In this document: in pieces, positions 52,646 through 61,810 of the stretch
How positions within the stretch are numbered: the stretch's first letter is position 1
How the letters are laid out: each line of letters opens with the position of its first letter
Assembly (NCBI GenBank): GCA_002471255.1
Contig: DKPP01000011.1
Span: 188,922-252,921, forward strand
Source: Akkermansiaceae bacterium UBA7331
GTDB lineage: Bacteria; Verrucomicrobiota; Verrucomicrobiia; Verrucomicrobiales; Akkermansiaceae
Direction: 5' to 3'
DNA length: 64,000 bases
Program-made: the position numbers and the translations under genes
Notes under the pieces: model-generated
The model's input: only the letters and a program-made list of their open reading frames with translations
The model's database searches: none
Told to the model about the DNA's origin: nothing

Positions 52646-53257
52646 ATGAATAAAAAGGAAAAGGCACGTTTGATTGAAAAAGTTTTATTTGAGCTTTTTC
52701 CTGAGCGACCAGTTTTATTAGATCATCGAGATGCCTATACTCTTTTAATAGCCGTATTGTTATCGGCTCGATGTACCGATGCAAAGGTCAATCAAGTAAC
52801 GCCGATCCTTTTTGCTTTAGCGGATACACCTGAAAAAATGGCACAGCTAGATCCTGAACAAGTGCGTGAAATAATTCGCCCTTGTGGTCTGTCTCCTACG
52901 AAGTCGAAAGCCATTGTTGGGTTGAGTAAAATTCTGATAGAAAAATATGATGGGCAAGTTCCTGAAAGTTTTGAAGCTCTGGAGTCATTGCCGGGGGTTG
53001 GTCATAAAACCGCTTCTGTTGTCATGTCACAGGCATTTGGGGTGCCGGCCTTTGCCGTTGATACCCATATTTTTCGGTTGGCGAGGTTGTGGGGGCTATC
53101 TAAAGGGAAGAATACTGACACTGTAGAAGCGGATTTGAAGAAAATTTTCCCGAAAAAACTCTGGTTAGACATCCATGTTCGCATGGTTTTGTATGGGCGA
53201 CTGTATTGTAATTCTAGGGGTTGTGGGGATTCTTGTTTGATTTGTAGCCAGATTTGA
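52646..53257 (+). CDS. nth: Endonuclease III (DNA glycosylase/AP lyase)
   Basis: 203 residues. Removes oxidised pyrimidines. HhH motif LPGVGHKTA with the catalytic Lys (about residue 117), then VDTHIFRLARLWG with the catalytic Asp. The C-terminal cysteines run C-x4-C-x3-C-x2-C, not the usual C-x6-C-x2-C-x5-C of the iron-sulfur loop, and the protein stops three residues after the last one. It may bind the cluster in altered form or not at all. Confidence 0.92.
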   Translation: MNKKEKARLIEKVLFELFPERPVLLDHRDAYTLLIAVLLSARCTDAKVNQVTPILFALADTPEKMAQLDPEQVREIIRPCGLSPTKSKAIVGLSKILIEKYDGQVPESFEALESLPGVGHKTASVVMSQAFGVPAFAVDTHIFRLARLWGLSKGKNTDTVEADLKKIFPKKLWLDIHVRMVLYGRLYCNSRGCGDSCLICSQI

Positions 53258-53366
53258 GCGAGCGTTCAAAAAAAATGCGCGTGCTCAAAATGAATGCTTG
53301 CAAGTCTGGGATAGTTTGGTTTACTAAGCGGGTATCTTATCGAACAAACCATATATCATCAATCTT

Positions 53367-54158
53367 ATGAAGAATCTTTCTAAATTGGTCTTCCGTTCCG
53401 CAATCTTCGGATCTATGATGAGCGCTGCGTTAGCTACTACAGCTTTTGCTCAAGAAGCAGCGGCTGACGCTCCACTCAAAGAAACCAGCATGCTTAACAA
53501 GTGGGTCATTCAAGGTGGTGTTACCATGATTCCTCTTGTTGTGGTCCTGATCATCATTGTAGCGCTCGTAATCTACAACTTGATTGAGTTGAAAAAGGAC
53601 AAGTTCTGTCCTGAAGACCTTAAAGTAACTTTGTTGCAATTGATGGCTGAGTGCCGTGTGCGCTCCGCAATTGAAGTTGCTGCAGGTAGTCCAACTTATC
53701 TCGGTCGTTTAGTGGCTTATGCCTTGCCTAACGTAGATGCTACCCGTCCTGAAGATTTGGGTCGTGATGCTATTGAAGACGCTATTGCTGACTTTACTGC
53801 TAATGAAAGCCGCGTGCTTTACAAATGGATCAACATGCTTTCCCTTTGTGCTCAGATTTCTCCGATGTTAGGTCTTTTCGGTACTGTGCAAGGTATGGTG
53901 GCTGCGTTTGCTACTTTGAGTGATGCCGGTGCTGCTGACCCATCCGCACTTGCAGGTGATATTTCCGTAGCTTTGTTAACAACTTTCTGGGGCTTGATTA
54001 ACGCGATTATCGCTGTTCCTTGCTTCTATTTCCAAAAAAACATTGCTAATGCTCACGTTGCAGAATGTGTAGGTACACTCCAAGAAATGGTAAATACCTC
54101 CATCAATGTTGTTAACGCTGAAGCTCAGCTTGCACGCATTCCTGAAGGTTTGGCTTAA
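53367..54158 (+). CDS. MotA/TolQ/ExbB-family proton channel with cleavable signal peptide
   Basis: 263 residues. An N-terminal signal (residues 1-28, TTAFAQEAAA) precedes the first span (about 48-70), a long cytoplasmic loop, and two more spans with the family signature MLGLFGTVQGMVAAFATL and LLTTFWGLINAIIAVP. It forms the proton channel with the two ExbD proteins encoded next. First gene of a five-gene operon (53367-59600). A cleaved signal peptide is unusual for TolQ but seen in ExbB variants. Confidence 0.92.
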   Translation: MKNLSKLVFRSAIFGSMMSAALATTAFAQEAAADAPLKETSMLNKWVIQGGVTMIPLVVVLIIIVALVIYNLIELKKDKFCPEDLKVTLLQLMAECRVRSAIEVAAGSPTYLGRLVAYALPNVDATRPEDLGRDAIEDAIADFTANESRVLYKWINMLSLCAQISPMLGLFGTVQGMVAAFATLSDAGAADPSALAGDISVALLTTFWGLINAIIAVPCFYFQKNIANAHVAECVGTLQEMVNTSINVVNAEAQLARIPEGLA

Positions 54159-54226
54159 GATCCGGTGCTTGGGTAGATGATTAAGGTCATCTACCTAAAG
54201 TGTATTAACTCTTAACAGATTATTTA

Positions 54227-54733
54227 ATGAGCAAAAAACATGCAGCTGTTGGGCCTCCCGAAGAGGATGGACAAATGGACATGTCGCCCATGATTGACAT
54301 GGTGTTCCTTTTGTTGATTTTCTTTGTTATCAACGCTACGGCCATTACTGTTAAAAAGGATAAAAACATCACGATGCCTAATGCATCTAACGCCGCAGAT
54401 GTGAAATCATCTAACGGTTGTATCGTGATTAATATCTACGGTGAAGCTAGTGAAGGGGCTAAGCGTCCGGATACTATCCCGGCAGATGTTATTTGGGGTA
54501 CGGATGAAAAAAAACCTTTGGAGAGCTATGAAGCATTACGTGAGTATATTAAAGGTCTCAAAGAACGTTACGAAAACTTTAATAAAGGCGGTAGCGAATA
54601 CGAGATCCGTTTGTACTTACGTGGTGACCAAAAAGCTTTGTTTAAAGGGGCTCGTGAAGTGATTCGAGCCGGTGGTGAAGAAGGTGTGAGCAAGATTATT
54701 TTTGCCGCAATGCCTGAAAAACGAGGAAATTAA
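54227..54733 (+). CDS. exbD: ExbD/TolR-family biopolymer transport protein (first copy)
   Basis: 168 residues. One N-terminal span with the channel aspartate in MSPMIDMVFLLLIFFVI, then a periplasmic domain with an inserted charged region (about 75-135). The second copy is 15 bp downstream; the pair probably forms a heterodimeric rotor or stator partner. Confidence 0.92.
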   Translation: MSKKHAAVGPPEEDGQMDMSPMIDMVFLLLIFFVINATAITVKKDKNITMPNASNAADVKSSNGCIVINIYGEASEGAKRPDTIPADVIWGTDEKKPLESYEALREYIKGLKERYENFNKGGSEYEIRLYLRGDQKALFKGAREVIRAGGEEGVSKIIFAAMPEKRGN

Positions 54734-54747
54734 TTAATTAGGAACAT

Positions 54748-55212
54748 ATGGCTAGACATAAAAAAATGGCTTCGGCCGATGAAGAAAATCCGGGTTTGGA
54801 TATTTCGTCTTTGATTGACGTTTGTTTCCTTTTGCTTATTTACTTCATTGTTGCTACCGAATTGGTTTCCGAAAAGAAATTAGACATGGCGATGCCTGGG
54901 CGAACCCCCGGTAGTAGTGAGCCATCTCCTCTTCAGCCCGGTTTGATTCGAGTGGAAGATAATGGTACGGTTTATTGGGGTGCCCCCGATAACCAAATCC
55001 TTATCGATAGTGATATCAATAATCACAACCTCGGTACATTGGTGGAGCAATTGAAGACGCTCAAAATCAATGCGGAAGCTCTTAATGCTAAGCCGGTAGT
55101 GCAGTTATGGGTTGAAAATGGCGTTCCACACCAACGTGTGGTGGACGTGATCAACGCTTTGACTGCCGCAGGTATCCAAACTGTAGCTTTATCCGATATA
55201 GCAGATAAATAA
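54748..55212 (+). CDS. exbD: ExbD/TolR-family biopolymer transport protein (second copy)
   Basis: 154 residues. The membrane helix reads LIDVCFLLLIYFIVAT with the conserved Asp, followed by a periplasmic TolR-like domain (VVQLWVENGVPHQRVVDVINALTAAGI). It is diverged from the first copy, so it is an old paralogue. A terminator follows. Confidence 0.92.
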   Translation: MARHKKMASADEENPGLDISSLIDVCFLLLIYFIVATELVSEKKLDMAMPGRTPGSSEPSPLQPGLIRVEDNGTVYWGAPDNQILIDSDINNHNLGTLVEQLKTLKINAEALNAKPVVQLWVENGVPHQRVVDVINALTAAGIQTVALSDIADK

Positions 55213-55234
55213 ATTATCGTTCGATATTTTTTGG

Positions 55235-55264
55235 CGCCACCTTTCCATGGAAGGGTGGCGTTTT
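55235..55264 (+). terminator. Terminator after the second exbD
   Basis: A near-perfect 11-bp stem (cgccaccttt / aagggtggcg, one G-U) followed by T4. It splits the tolQ-exbD-exbD unit from the TPR gene, perhaps partially. Confidence 0.75.
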
Positions 55265-55436
55265 CTGTTACTTATATCTATTGAATTAATTCTTAGGGAT
55301 GACTAAAAAGATTAACTTTTCTCTTTTGCTTAAGCATTGAATTGATAGAATAAGGCAATCTCTTTTAGAGGACATAAGAGACCTGTCATTTTAAGAAGGG
55401 AGCTTATGTAGCTGTATACATTTCATCAATAATCTC

Positions 55437-58400
55437 ATGAGATCGAATTATTTAAAAGCATTGGCATTTGCCACCACGGCCGCTTTAGTGAGTGGTACTG
55501 TGTCATCAGTAAGTGCTCAAATTGGTGGCCCAAACCAACTACGCAATGAAACTTTAACGCAAATGCGCAGCCAAAATTGGAAGGGTGCGTTGGAAATCAT
55601 TGATCGAGCTATCAAGAATTACGAACCACGTCGTGCTTCTCTTGGTCTGAAAGACGATTTCGGTTGGTTTTACTATCAGCGCGGTATGTGTTTGTTCCAG
55701 TTGAAGCAATATGCTGAAGCTAAGGAAGCATTCCATAAATGCTATACTGATTATCCAAAGCAGGAGAACCCATTGGTTCGCTTGGCTCTCTTTCAAGAGG
55801 GTGTAAATAGTTTCTATCTTGGTGAGTATGGTGAGACTGTAAAAATCTTGGAAAAATTCATGAAGGAGCGCAGACCTAACGGTGTGGAAGCTCAATTGAA
55901 TCTTGGTGAGGTTTATAGTTTATTGGCTCAATGTTACTTTAAACAAGAAAAGCCTGATTTTACAAAAGGCTTAGCATCATTTACTCAATGTGTAGAAAAT
56001 CGTAATACCGGTAAGGGTATTTCCGAGCAAATGATTGCACAAGGTTGCTTGGCTATGATCAAAGCAGCCATGACGACCAATAACGTCAATCAGGCTGTTA
56101 CCTTTTTAACTAAGTACGGTTCGGTATTAAACTTGAGCCCGGCACGCTTGGCTGCTTATGCTCCAAGTATTTATGAATTGTTGCGTGAATCCTTAGCTCT
56201 CAGCCAAGAATCACTTGCTAAGGGAGACGGAGAAAAAGCTGATCAATTTGCACGTTTGTCATTCATATTGGCAGGCTTATTGCCTAATATGAAAGACGTA
56301 ATCGCGGATGCAAAATTAGGTGTTACTAAGTTGGGTGCATCTAAAGGTGTCATCGATGGTAATGTGACCTATTCTGCCGATGTATTGAAGAAAACAATGG
56401 AAAACTTCCAAAAATTGGAAGAAGAAAAAACCATTTTTGATGCTTTGGCTATCACGTTTTTTGCCCAACAAGCTTTGGCTTTAGATAACCAAAAATTGGC
56501 TGAGGCTTCTTTCCAAGTATTGGAAGACTATTATCCGCAAATGGCTAATCGCGAAGGATCTCTTTATACTTACGCATTGTTGACTCGCGAATCCGGCCAA
56601 AGTGAAAAAGCTGATGCTTTAATTAATCGTCACTTAGAAACTTTCCCTAATTCTAAACATGCTGCGACTTTGAATACTGTTTCTTTAGAGAAATTACTCA
56701 AAGAGCATCGTTATGAAGACTGTATCAAGGCAGCTGATAAAATCATGAAGGAAAAGGCTGACGATCCTAAGCACACATATTTCATCACAGCAAAATTCTG
56801 CAAGGCGGCTTCCTTATTCTACTTAAAGAAAATGAAGGATTCCGTGAAGGAATTGGAAGAGTTTGTCAAGACATACCCTGAAAGCAATTATGTACAGCAA
56901 GCGATGTATTTAACAGGTGATGCCTTAACCTCGCTTCAACGTCCTGAAGAAGCTAACAAGGTGTTTACTAGTTACATTACGCGTTTTGGTTCTTTTGAAA
57001 ATAATGAATTCATGGCGCCTGTCTTGTTTACCAGAGCTTATAATTACTACAATATCGGTAGTGAAGAAAATGATAAGCTTGCATTGGCAGATGTGGAGAC
57101 CTTGCTCCAACATTATCCGGATATCAAGTTAGCTGGCCCTGCAAATATTCTTCTTGGTCGTCTTTATTCGGGGGCTAAACAGCCTGAGAAAGCTATGGAA
57201 TCCTTTAAGAAGGGTTATGAAATTGCTTTGAAGTTTGAAGATAAACAAGCCGCCGGTGATGCTGCTTATCAACTTGCAGTTGATACTTCCAAATTGCCTT
57301 TGCCAGGAAACTTGTCTCCTGAAGATAGAGATAAAGCTTTAGCCGAGAGAAATGCCGAAGTTAAGAAATGGTACGACGATTTCTGGAAAAATTGCGATTT
57401 TGACGGTAGCCGAAATGCTCTAATGATGGGTGCATTTGGTGTATCGGAATTCCAAAAGGACCCGAAAGAATTTGATGCGGCTATTACTCGTTTAGGTGAA
57501 GTAATCGTAAGAGAAGGTAAGAAGGAAAATAGTCCACTTATTACCCTTCTTGAACAAGCCGTGGGTTCTTACACCAAAAATTATGTTGATGGTAATAAGG
57601 CTTTAGGCCGTGAAGTGAAAACTGATGAAATGAGAAATCATTTCTATAATTTCCCTGGCGTAGATAATAAGAAAGACATTGCCTTGAGTACAATGCTTCG
57701 CATGGCGATGATTGGTATCTACCAAGAAATGAATGAAGCCATTACCGGTACTACTGATGCTGATCGTCAAGAAAAAGCTCGTTTGCAGGGTGTGGTAGAT
57801 GGTTTGTTCAGTGAGATTTCTCGTGACTTTAAACCACAAGACCTTACTCCGTTTACCTTGCTTAAATTGGCTCGTTACTTGAGCAATACCGAGCAACCTG
57901 AGCGTAGTGTTCCTTATTTTGATCAAATTATTGCTTTGCAAAAGAATTACGTCAATGAGGCTACCTTTGGTAAGGCTATCGCTTTAGGTCGAAGCAAGGA
58001 TAAGGCGAAAATTGATGAGGCTATTCGCATGATGAGCAGCCAGCTTGCTTCCGGCGGTGGTGACAAAAAAGCCAAGGAAGAGGCTCAATATTATATGATT
58101 CTCTTTAATCACGCTAAAGGTGATTGGGCTGCAACCGTGCGCGAAGGTGAGAAGTATCAGTCTGAGAAGTTTAACAATCAAAGACGTCAACCTGAGGTAT
58201 TGCTACTTATTGGTGATGCTTACATGAATGACAATAAGCTTGATAAGGCATTAGCAAGTTATTTGAATGTAAACGTAGGCTTTAAGAACCGCGTTCTCTG
58301 GTCAGCACCGGCCACGATGAAAATGATGGATGTGCTCGTTAAGAGAAATACGCCGTCTGAAGGTTTAGGTAAACGCCCTTCGGATAAATACACAGCGTGG

Positions 58401-58595
58401 AAGTCCGGCGCCGATTATGTAGTTCTATTAGGCACGGAAGCAAACCGCCAGAAAATGACACCTGATCAATTGTTGCTCTTAAATGAGCTTGAAACTAAGG
58501 TGAAACAGCTAGGCGAAGATTCCGATGTATCTCGTGAACGTAGCGAAATTGCCAATTATGAGCAAATGAAGAAAGACGCTAAGTCAGGTAAGTAA
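55437..58595 (+). CDS. Large secreted TPR-repeat protein
   Basis: 1,052 residues. Signal peptide (about 1-27, VSSVSAQ). The body is a series of helical hairpins of the tetratricopeptide type (for example FGWFYYQRGMCLFQLKQYAEAKEAFHKCY; AMYLTGDALTSLQRPEEANKVFTSYI; ILLGRLYSGAKQPEKAMESFKKGYE). Such repeats bind partner proteins. Position behind a TolQ/ExbD channel suggests a periplasmic partner, in the place where CpoB sits in the Tol system. No TonB is visible. Confidence 0.85.
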   Translation: MRSNYLKALAFATTAALVSGTVSSVSAQIGGPNQLRNETLTQMRSQNWKGALEIIDRAIKNYEPRRASLGLKDDFGWFYYQRGMCLFQLKQYAEAKEAFHKCYTDYPKQENPLVRLALFQEGVNSFYLGEYGETVKILEKFMKERRPNGVEAQLNLGEVYSLLAQCYFKQEKPDFTKGLASFTQCVENRNTGKGISEQMIAQGCLAMIKAAMTTNNVNQAVTFLTKYGSVLNLSPARLAAYAPSIYELLRESLALSQESLAKGDGEKADQFARLSFILAGLLPNMKDVIADAKLGVTKLGASKGVIDGNVTYSADVLKKTMENFQKLEEEKTIFDALAITFFAQQALALDNQKLAEASFQVLEDYYPQMANREGSLYTYALLTRESGQSEKADALINRHLETFPNSKHAATLNTVSLEKLLKEHRYEDCIKAADKIMKEKADDPKHTYFITAKFCKAASLFYLKKMKDSVKELEEFVKTYPESNYVQQAMYLTGDALTSLQRPEEANKVFTSYITRFGSFENNEFMAPVLFTRAYNYYNIGSEENDKLALADVETLLQHYPDIKLAGPANILLGRLYSGAKQPEKAMESFKKGYEIALKFEDKQAAGDAAYQLAVDTSKLPLPGNLSPEDRDKALAERNAEVKKWYDDFWKNCDFDGSRNALMMGAFGVSEFQKDPKEFDAAITRLGEVIVREGKKENSPLITLLEQAVGSYTKNYVDGNKALGREVKTDEMRNHFYNFPGVDNKKDIALSTMLRMAMIGIYQEMNEAITGTTDADRQEKARLQGVVDGLFSEISRDFKPQDLTPFTLLKLARYLSNTEQPERSVPYFDQIIALQKNYVNEATFGKAIALGRSKDKAKIDEAIRMMSSQLASGGGDKKAKEEAQYYMILFNHAKGDWAATVREGEKYQSEKFNNQRRQPEVLLLIGDAYMNDNKLDKALASYLNVNVGFKNRVLWSAPATMKMMDVLVKRNTPSEGLGKRPSDKYTAWKSGADYVVLLGTEANRQKMTPDQLLLLNELETKVKQLGEDSDVSRERSEIANYEQMKKDAKSGK

Positions 58596-58625
58596 TCAAA
58601 TAACCAATTATTTTCAAATACGATT

Positions 58626-59600
58626 ATGAAAGCAATTTCCATCGCAAGTTTAATGTTAGGTGCGGCTTTGGCCGTGCCCGCCATGGCTCAAGTAATGCAA
58701 GACGGATCTATGAAGGTGAGAGCCATCTCTCCTGAAATTCGCCGTGGTGCTCCTTCTGATATTTATGTTATGAAGTTTGAACCTACTCAAATTACCTTCC
58801 GAGAAAATGCTCAAACTAAAGAAATTCGTACTTTACCACCAAGTCGATTTACGTCTTTCTATGTTTTTGCTCCGGATGATTTTGAGAAGGCGAACCAAGC
58901 ATTTGCCGATTCAAATTATAAGGATGCGCGCACTATGTTTGCCAACATGAAGCGCAAATATGCTCAAACCAGCGTGATACCTCATAGTTTGGCCTCTACT
59001 GCCGCCTACAAGGAGCTTGTGAGTGCTCTACGTTTAATGGATTGGTCCGGGGCTAAAGCTTTAGCTGACCAATATCCGGTAAGAGCAAGTGAACTCACTC
59101 CAGAGATGGCTAATGAAGTAGCTGTAGCTAAAATCATGGGATTAATCCCCGATAAGCAATGGGATAAAATTCTAACCGAGGTTAAGGCTATTAAGTCACT
59201 TAAGAAGAATCTTAATTTGTATCAATTATCTCAATTATATTATGCTGAAGGCCTAGCCAATTCAGCGAATAAAAATGTAGTGCAAGCGATTCAAGATTTT
59301 TCCGTAGCGGCTGTTATTTCTCATGGTGCAAACCGTGAAATTACTGCTGATGCTATGAAAAAGGTAATCGATTTGTACATGGGTATGGATGAAGTGAAGA
59401 AATTTATTGCCACGACACCCGGCACTACCTTGATGACTAATAGCATTGCTGCTCGTCCATATTCCGTGCGTCAAGCGGCTGCATTTTATCACATGTATAA
59501 TTTGATGTTCCCTAATCAGCCTTTGCCTGATAGCTACAAAGTTCTTGAGAAATATTATATTAATTCTCAACTTAAAAAAGCCGCTGAGGCTGCTAAATAA
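58626..59600 (+). CDS. Secreted helical protein of the biopolymer-transport operon
   Basis: 324 residues. Signal peptide (MKAISIASLMLGAALAVPAMA), a short beta segment, then a helical repeat-like body (FEKANQAFADSNYKDARTMFANMK; LYQLSQLYYAEGLANSANKNVVQAIQDFSVAA) of weak TPR character. 30 bp after the large TPR gene and ended by a terminator. Role unknown; likely works with its neighbour. Confidence 0.75.
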   Translation: MKAISIASLMLGAALAVPAMAQVMQDGSMKVRAISPEIRRGAPSDIYVMKFEPTQITFRENAQTKEIRTLPPSRFTSFYVFAPDDFEKANQAFADSNYKDARTMFANMKRKYAQTSVIPHSLASTAAYKELVSALRLMDWSGAKALADQYPVRASELTPEMANEVAVAKIMGLIPDKQWDKILTEVKAIKSLKKNLNLYQLSQLYYAEGLANSANKNVVQAIQDFSVAAVISHGANREITADAMKKVIDLYMGMDEVKKFIATTPGTTLMTNSIAARPYSVRQAAAFYHMYNLMFPNQPLPDSYKVLEKYYINSQLKKAAEAAK

Positions 59601-59624
59601 TTAGTTATCATTATTTATTCTATT

Positions 59625-59657
59625 AGCTCCGTACCGCAAGGTTCGGAGCTTTTTCTT
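59625..59657 (+). terminator. Terminator of the TPR/secreted-protein unit
   Basis: A 7-bp stem (agctccg / cggagct) capped by acc-gcaa-ggt, with T5 following. Confidence 0.85.
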
Positions 59658-59681
59658 TGGCTCATATCTGTTTATGTTTAC

Positions 59682-59720
59682 AAAAAATGCCATCCTACTT
59701 TTCGATAGGATGGCATTTTT
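59682..59720 (-). terminator. Terminator of the EF-hand protein gene
   Basis: A 12-bp stem (aatgccatccta / taggatggcatt) with T6 on the minus strand. The plus strand also has a T-run. Confidence 0.85.
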
Positions 59721-59783
59721 CTAGTTTTCTTATTTCGCGTTGTTCTAACTTATCAAAGGTTTGTTAAGTGGAAAATTGATTAT

Positions 59784-60569
59784 TTATTCGGTAGGAGTAG
59801 CGCTTTCTGCTTGAGGTGCATCGGAATCCGGCTGCTTATTTGGTTGCTTCAAAGCCTCTCTAATGGCCTTTTTTTCTTCAAATTTTTTCACAGCGTCAGC
59901 TTCAAGGGCTTTTTGTTCCGTTTCATTTAATACTCCATCTTTATCGGTGTCGTATTTTTCGATAAGGAACATCATGCCTCCGGTCATCATGGGGCTATTT
60001 GGGCGATTCATTCCTTGTCCACGGTTTGGGCCACCCGGTTGACGGTGTTGTCTACCTTGAGGGCCTGCGGCTTCCGGTTTGTCCTGTGGGCCATCTTGAG
60101 GGCCCGCTTGTGGTCCGTCACCTTTAGGTTGTTGATCACGATTACGGTTAGGGCGATTTTCTTTATTTGGTCCTTGTCCGTTTTGGCGGCGTTCGCGCAT
60201 TTTTTCCATGCGTTTGGCTGCTTCAGGATTTTCTTTCATCCATGCTTCACGCATTGCTTTGCGTTCTTCATTGGATAACTTGCCATCTTTATCCGTATCG
60301 AATTTAGCTAAAACTTCAGCTCTTTTAGCTTCATGTTTAGCTTGTACGTCTTCACGTAATTTAGCTAATTCGGTTTCATCCAATTTGCCATCTTTGTTTG
60401 CATCATACTTTTCCATGATGATCTCTTCAGCGAGCATCATAGTACCTGCTTGTGTAGGTGACATATTTGTAGCGTTACGACCTTGTCTTGGGCCTTGATT
60501 TGAATTAGGACCTTGAGCTAAGGCAGATCCTGCAGCGAATGCCAATGCCAGAATTAATGTTGTGCGCAT
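59784..60569 (-). CDS. Secreted EF-hand protein with Gly/Pro/Gln-rich linker
   Basis: 261 residues. Signal peptide (MRTTLILALAFAAGSALAQ). Three calcium loops of the form DxDxDG: YDANKDGKLDETE, FDTDKDGKLSNEE and YDTDKDGVLNETE. Between the second and third lies about 90 residues of low-complexity Gln/Gly/Pro/Asn/Arg. Probably a calcium-binding surface or periplasmic protein. The start at 60569 gives the signal peptide. Confidence 0.88.
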   Translation of the reverse strand: MRTTLILALAFAAGSALAQGPNSNQGPRQGRNATNMSPTQAGTMMLAEEIIMEKYDANKDGKLDETELAKLREDVQAKHEAKRAEVLAKFDTDKDGKLSNEERKAMREAWMKENPEAAKRMEKMRERRQNGQGPNKENRPNRNRDQQPKGDGPQAGPQDGPQDKPEAAGPQGRQHRQPGGPNRGQGMNRPNSPMMTGGMMFLIEKYDTDKDGVLNETEQKALEADAVKKFEEKKAIREALKQPNKQPDSDAPQAESATPTE

Positions 60570-60659
60570 ATTATGATTGAGTTTGGGTTTATAGAGGCCG
60601 CTTTCCGCATCCCTCATATAAGCCTATACCTCATCATTAAATTAAAGTTGCGTAATAAA

Positions 60660-61793
60660 TTAAAAATTGCCGAAATAATTAAAATACCATTCCCAAAGGA
60701 GGTAACCGCCGAAAAACCATGCAGCCGCACCTAATAAAAGGCATGGGCCGAAAGGTAGTGGTTTGCCGATGCCGATTTTATTGATTACGGCAAACCCGAT
60801 CCCGATAAAAGAAGCTGCGGCTAATGAGAAAATGACGGCTTGCCATCCAAATAAACAGCCGATCATCATCATGATCCATGCATCTCCCGCCCCCATGGCT
60901 TCTCGTTTGGCTTCGGCTCTTAATAAGGTGCCCGACGCTGAGGTGATGTCCTCAATGAGCCATTCCTGCCTAGTTTGTGGCATATAAATTTTTGTTTCGT
61001 GTAATTCCAACGACTGAAAAGGAATGGGCTTTTGCTTATCGATGGAAATCGTGCCTTCAAAAAAAGTAGCTTTATCGGTTGCACGATGAAAAAGCATGGA
61101 CCATGGATGTGATTCTTCGCCTAAGTGAAGCTCCATTTCTTCCTCTTCTGTCTGTGGCTCTACCAATTCCCATCTAGTAGGTGATTCATAATGTGCTTTC
61201 CACGTTCCGAAGGCTAATTTCCCTAATTCGATGATTACTTTTATCGAAGCGAAACCTACTGCTCCGCCTATAGCCGAATAGAGTAGAGCGCTCTCCCATG
61301 TATATGTAGGTAAATCTAATAAAATTTCCGGATATAGGCATACGATACCCATACCGATAAGAGATGCCCAAATAGTTTGAGATAGATGCACGATCATTTG
61401 TTCGGCATCAATGAAGGCGATTGTAATAGCAAACGCGATCCATAGGCACAATAAGATAGCTACATGAATAGGGAAATCGGGAAAAGAGATAAATGCCCAA
61501 TAAGAGGCAATAGTAAAGAGTAGAGCAGTGAGAGCCTCAACTCCCCAATATCTAAAGCTGATGTGTTGTGAGCAGCAAGCACTTTTTCCCCTTAATAAAA
61601 GCCAACTAATCATTGGTAAATTATTATACCAAGGAATAGGTGTCTTACAATTTGGGCAAAAAGAGCGAGCCGGCTTATTCACGCTGATTCCTCTTGGTAT
61701 CCGATAAATGGCAACGTTAAGAAATGAGCCTACGCATGCCCCGAATAAACCGAGGCATAGCGAGATAAACCAAAAGGGAATAGGTTCTTCCAT
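60660..61793 (-). CDS. pilD: Prepilin peptidase (PilD family) with large cytoplasmic insertion
   Basis: 377 residues, multi-span aspartic protease. N-terminal GSFLNVAIYRIPRG, then CPNC. The first Asp is in AFIDAEQMIVH and the second in GAGDAWIMMMIG. Between them lies a soluble insertion of about 110 residues (EEEEMELHLGEESHPW...) absent from E. coli-like PilD. The second Cys pair of the zinc site, usually CxxC, reads ACCSQ here. Cleaves and may methylate type IV pilins or pseudopilins. Confidence 0.88.
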   Translation of the reverse strand: MEEPIPFWFISLCLGLFGACVGSFLNVAIYRIPRGISVNKPARSFCPNCKTPIPWYNNLPMISWLLLRGKSACCSQHISFRYWGVEALTALLFTIASYWAFISFPDFPIHVAILLCLWIAFAITIAFIDAEQMIVHLSQTIWASLIGMGIVCLYPEILLDLPTYTWESALLYSAIGGAVGFASIKVIIELGKLAFGTWKAHYESPTRWELVEPQTEEEEMELHLGEESHPWSMLFHRATDKATFFEGTISIDKQKPIPFQSLELHETKIYMPQTRQEWLIEDITSASGTLLRAEAKREAMGAGDAWIMMMIGCLFGWQAVIFSLAAASFIGIGFAVINKIGIGKPLPFGPCLLLGAAAWFFGGYLLWEWYFNYFGNF

Positions 61794-61810
61794 CAGTAAA
61801 GAAGCAAATG

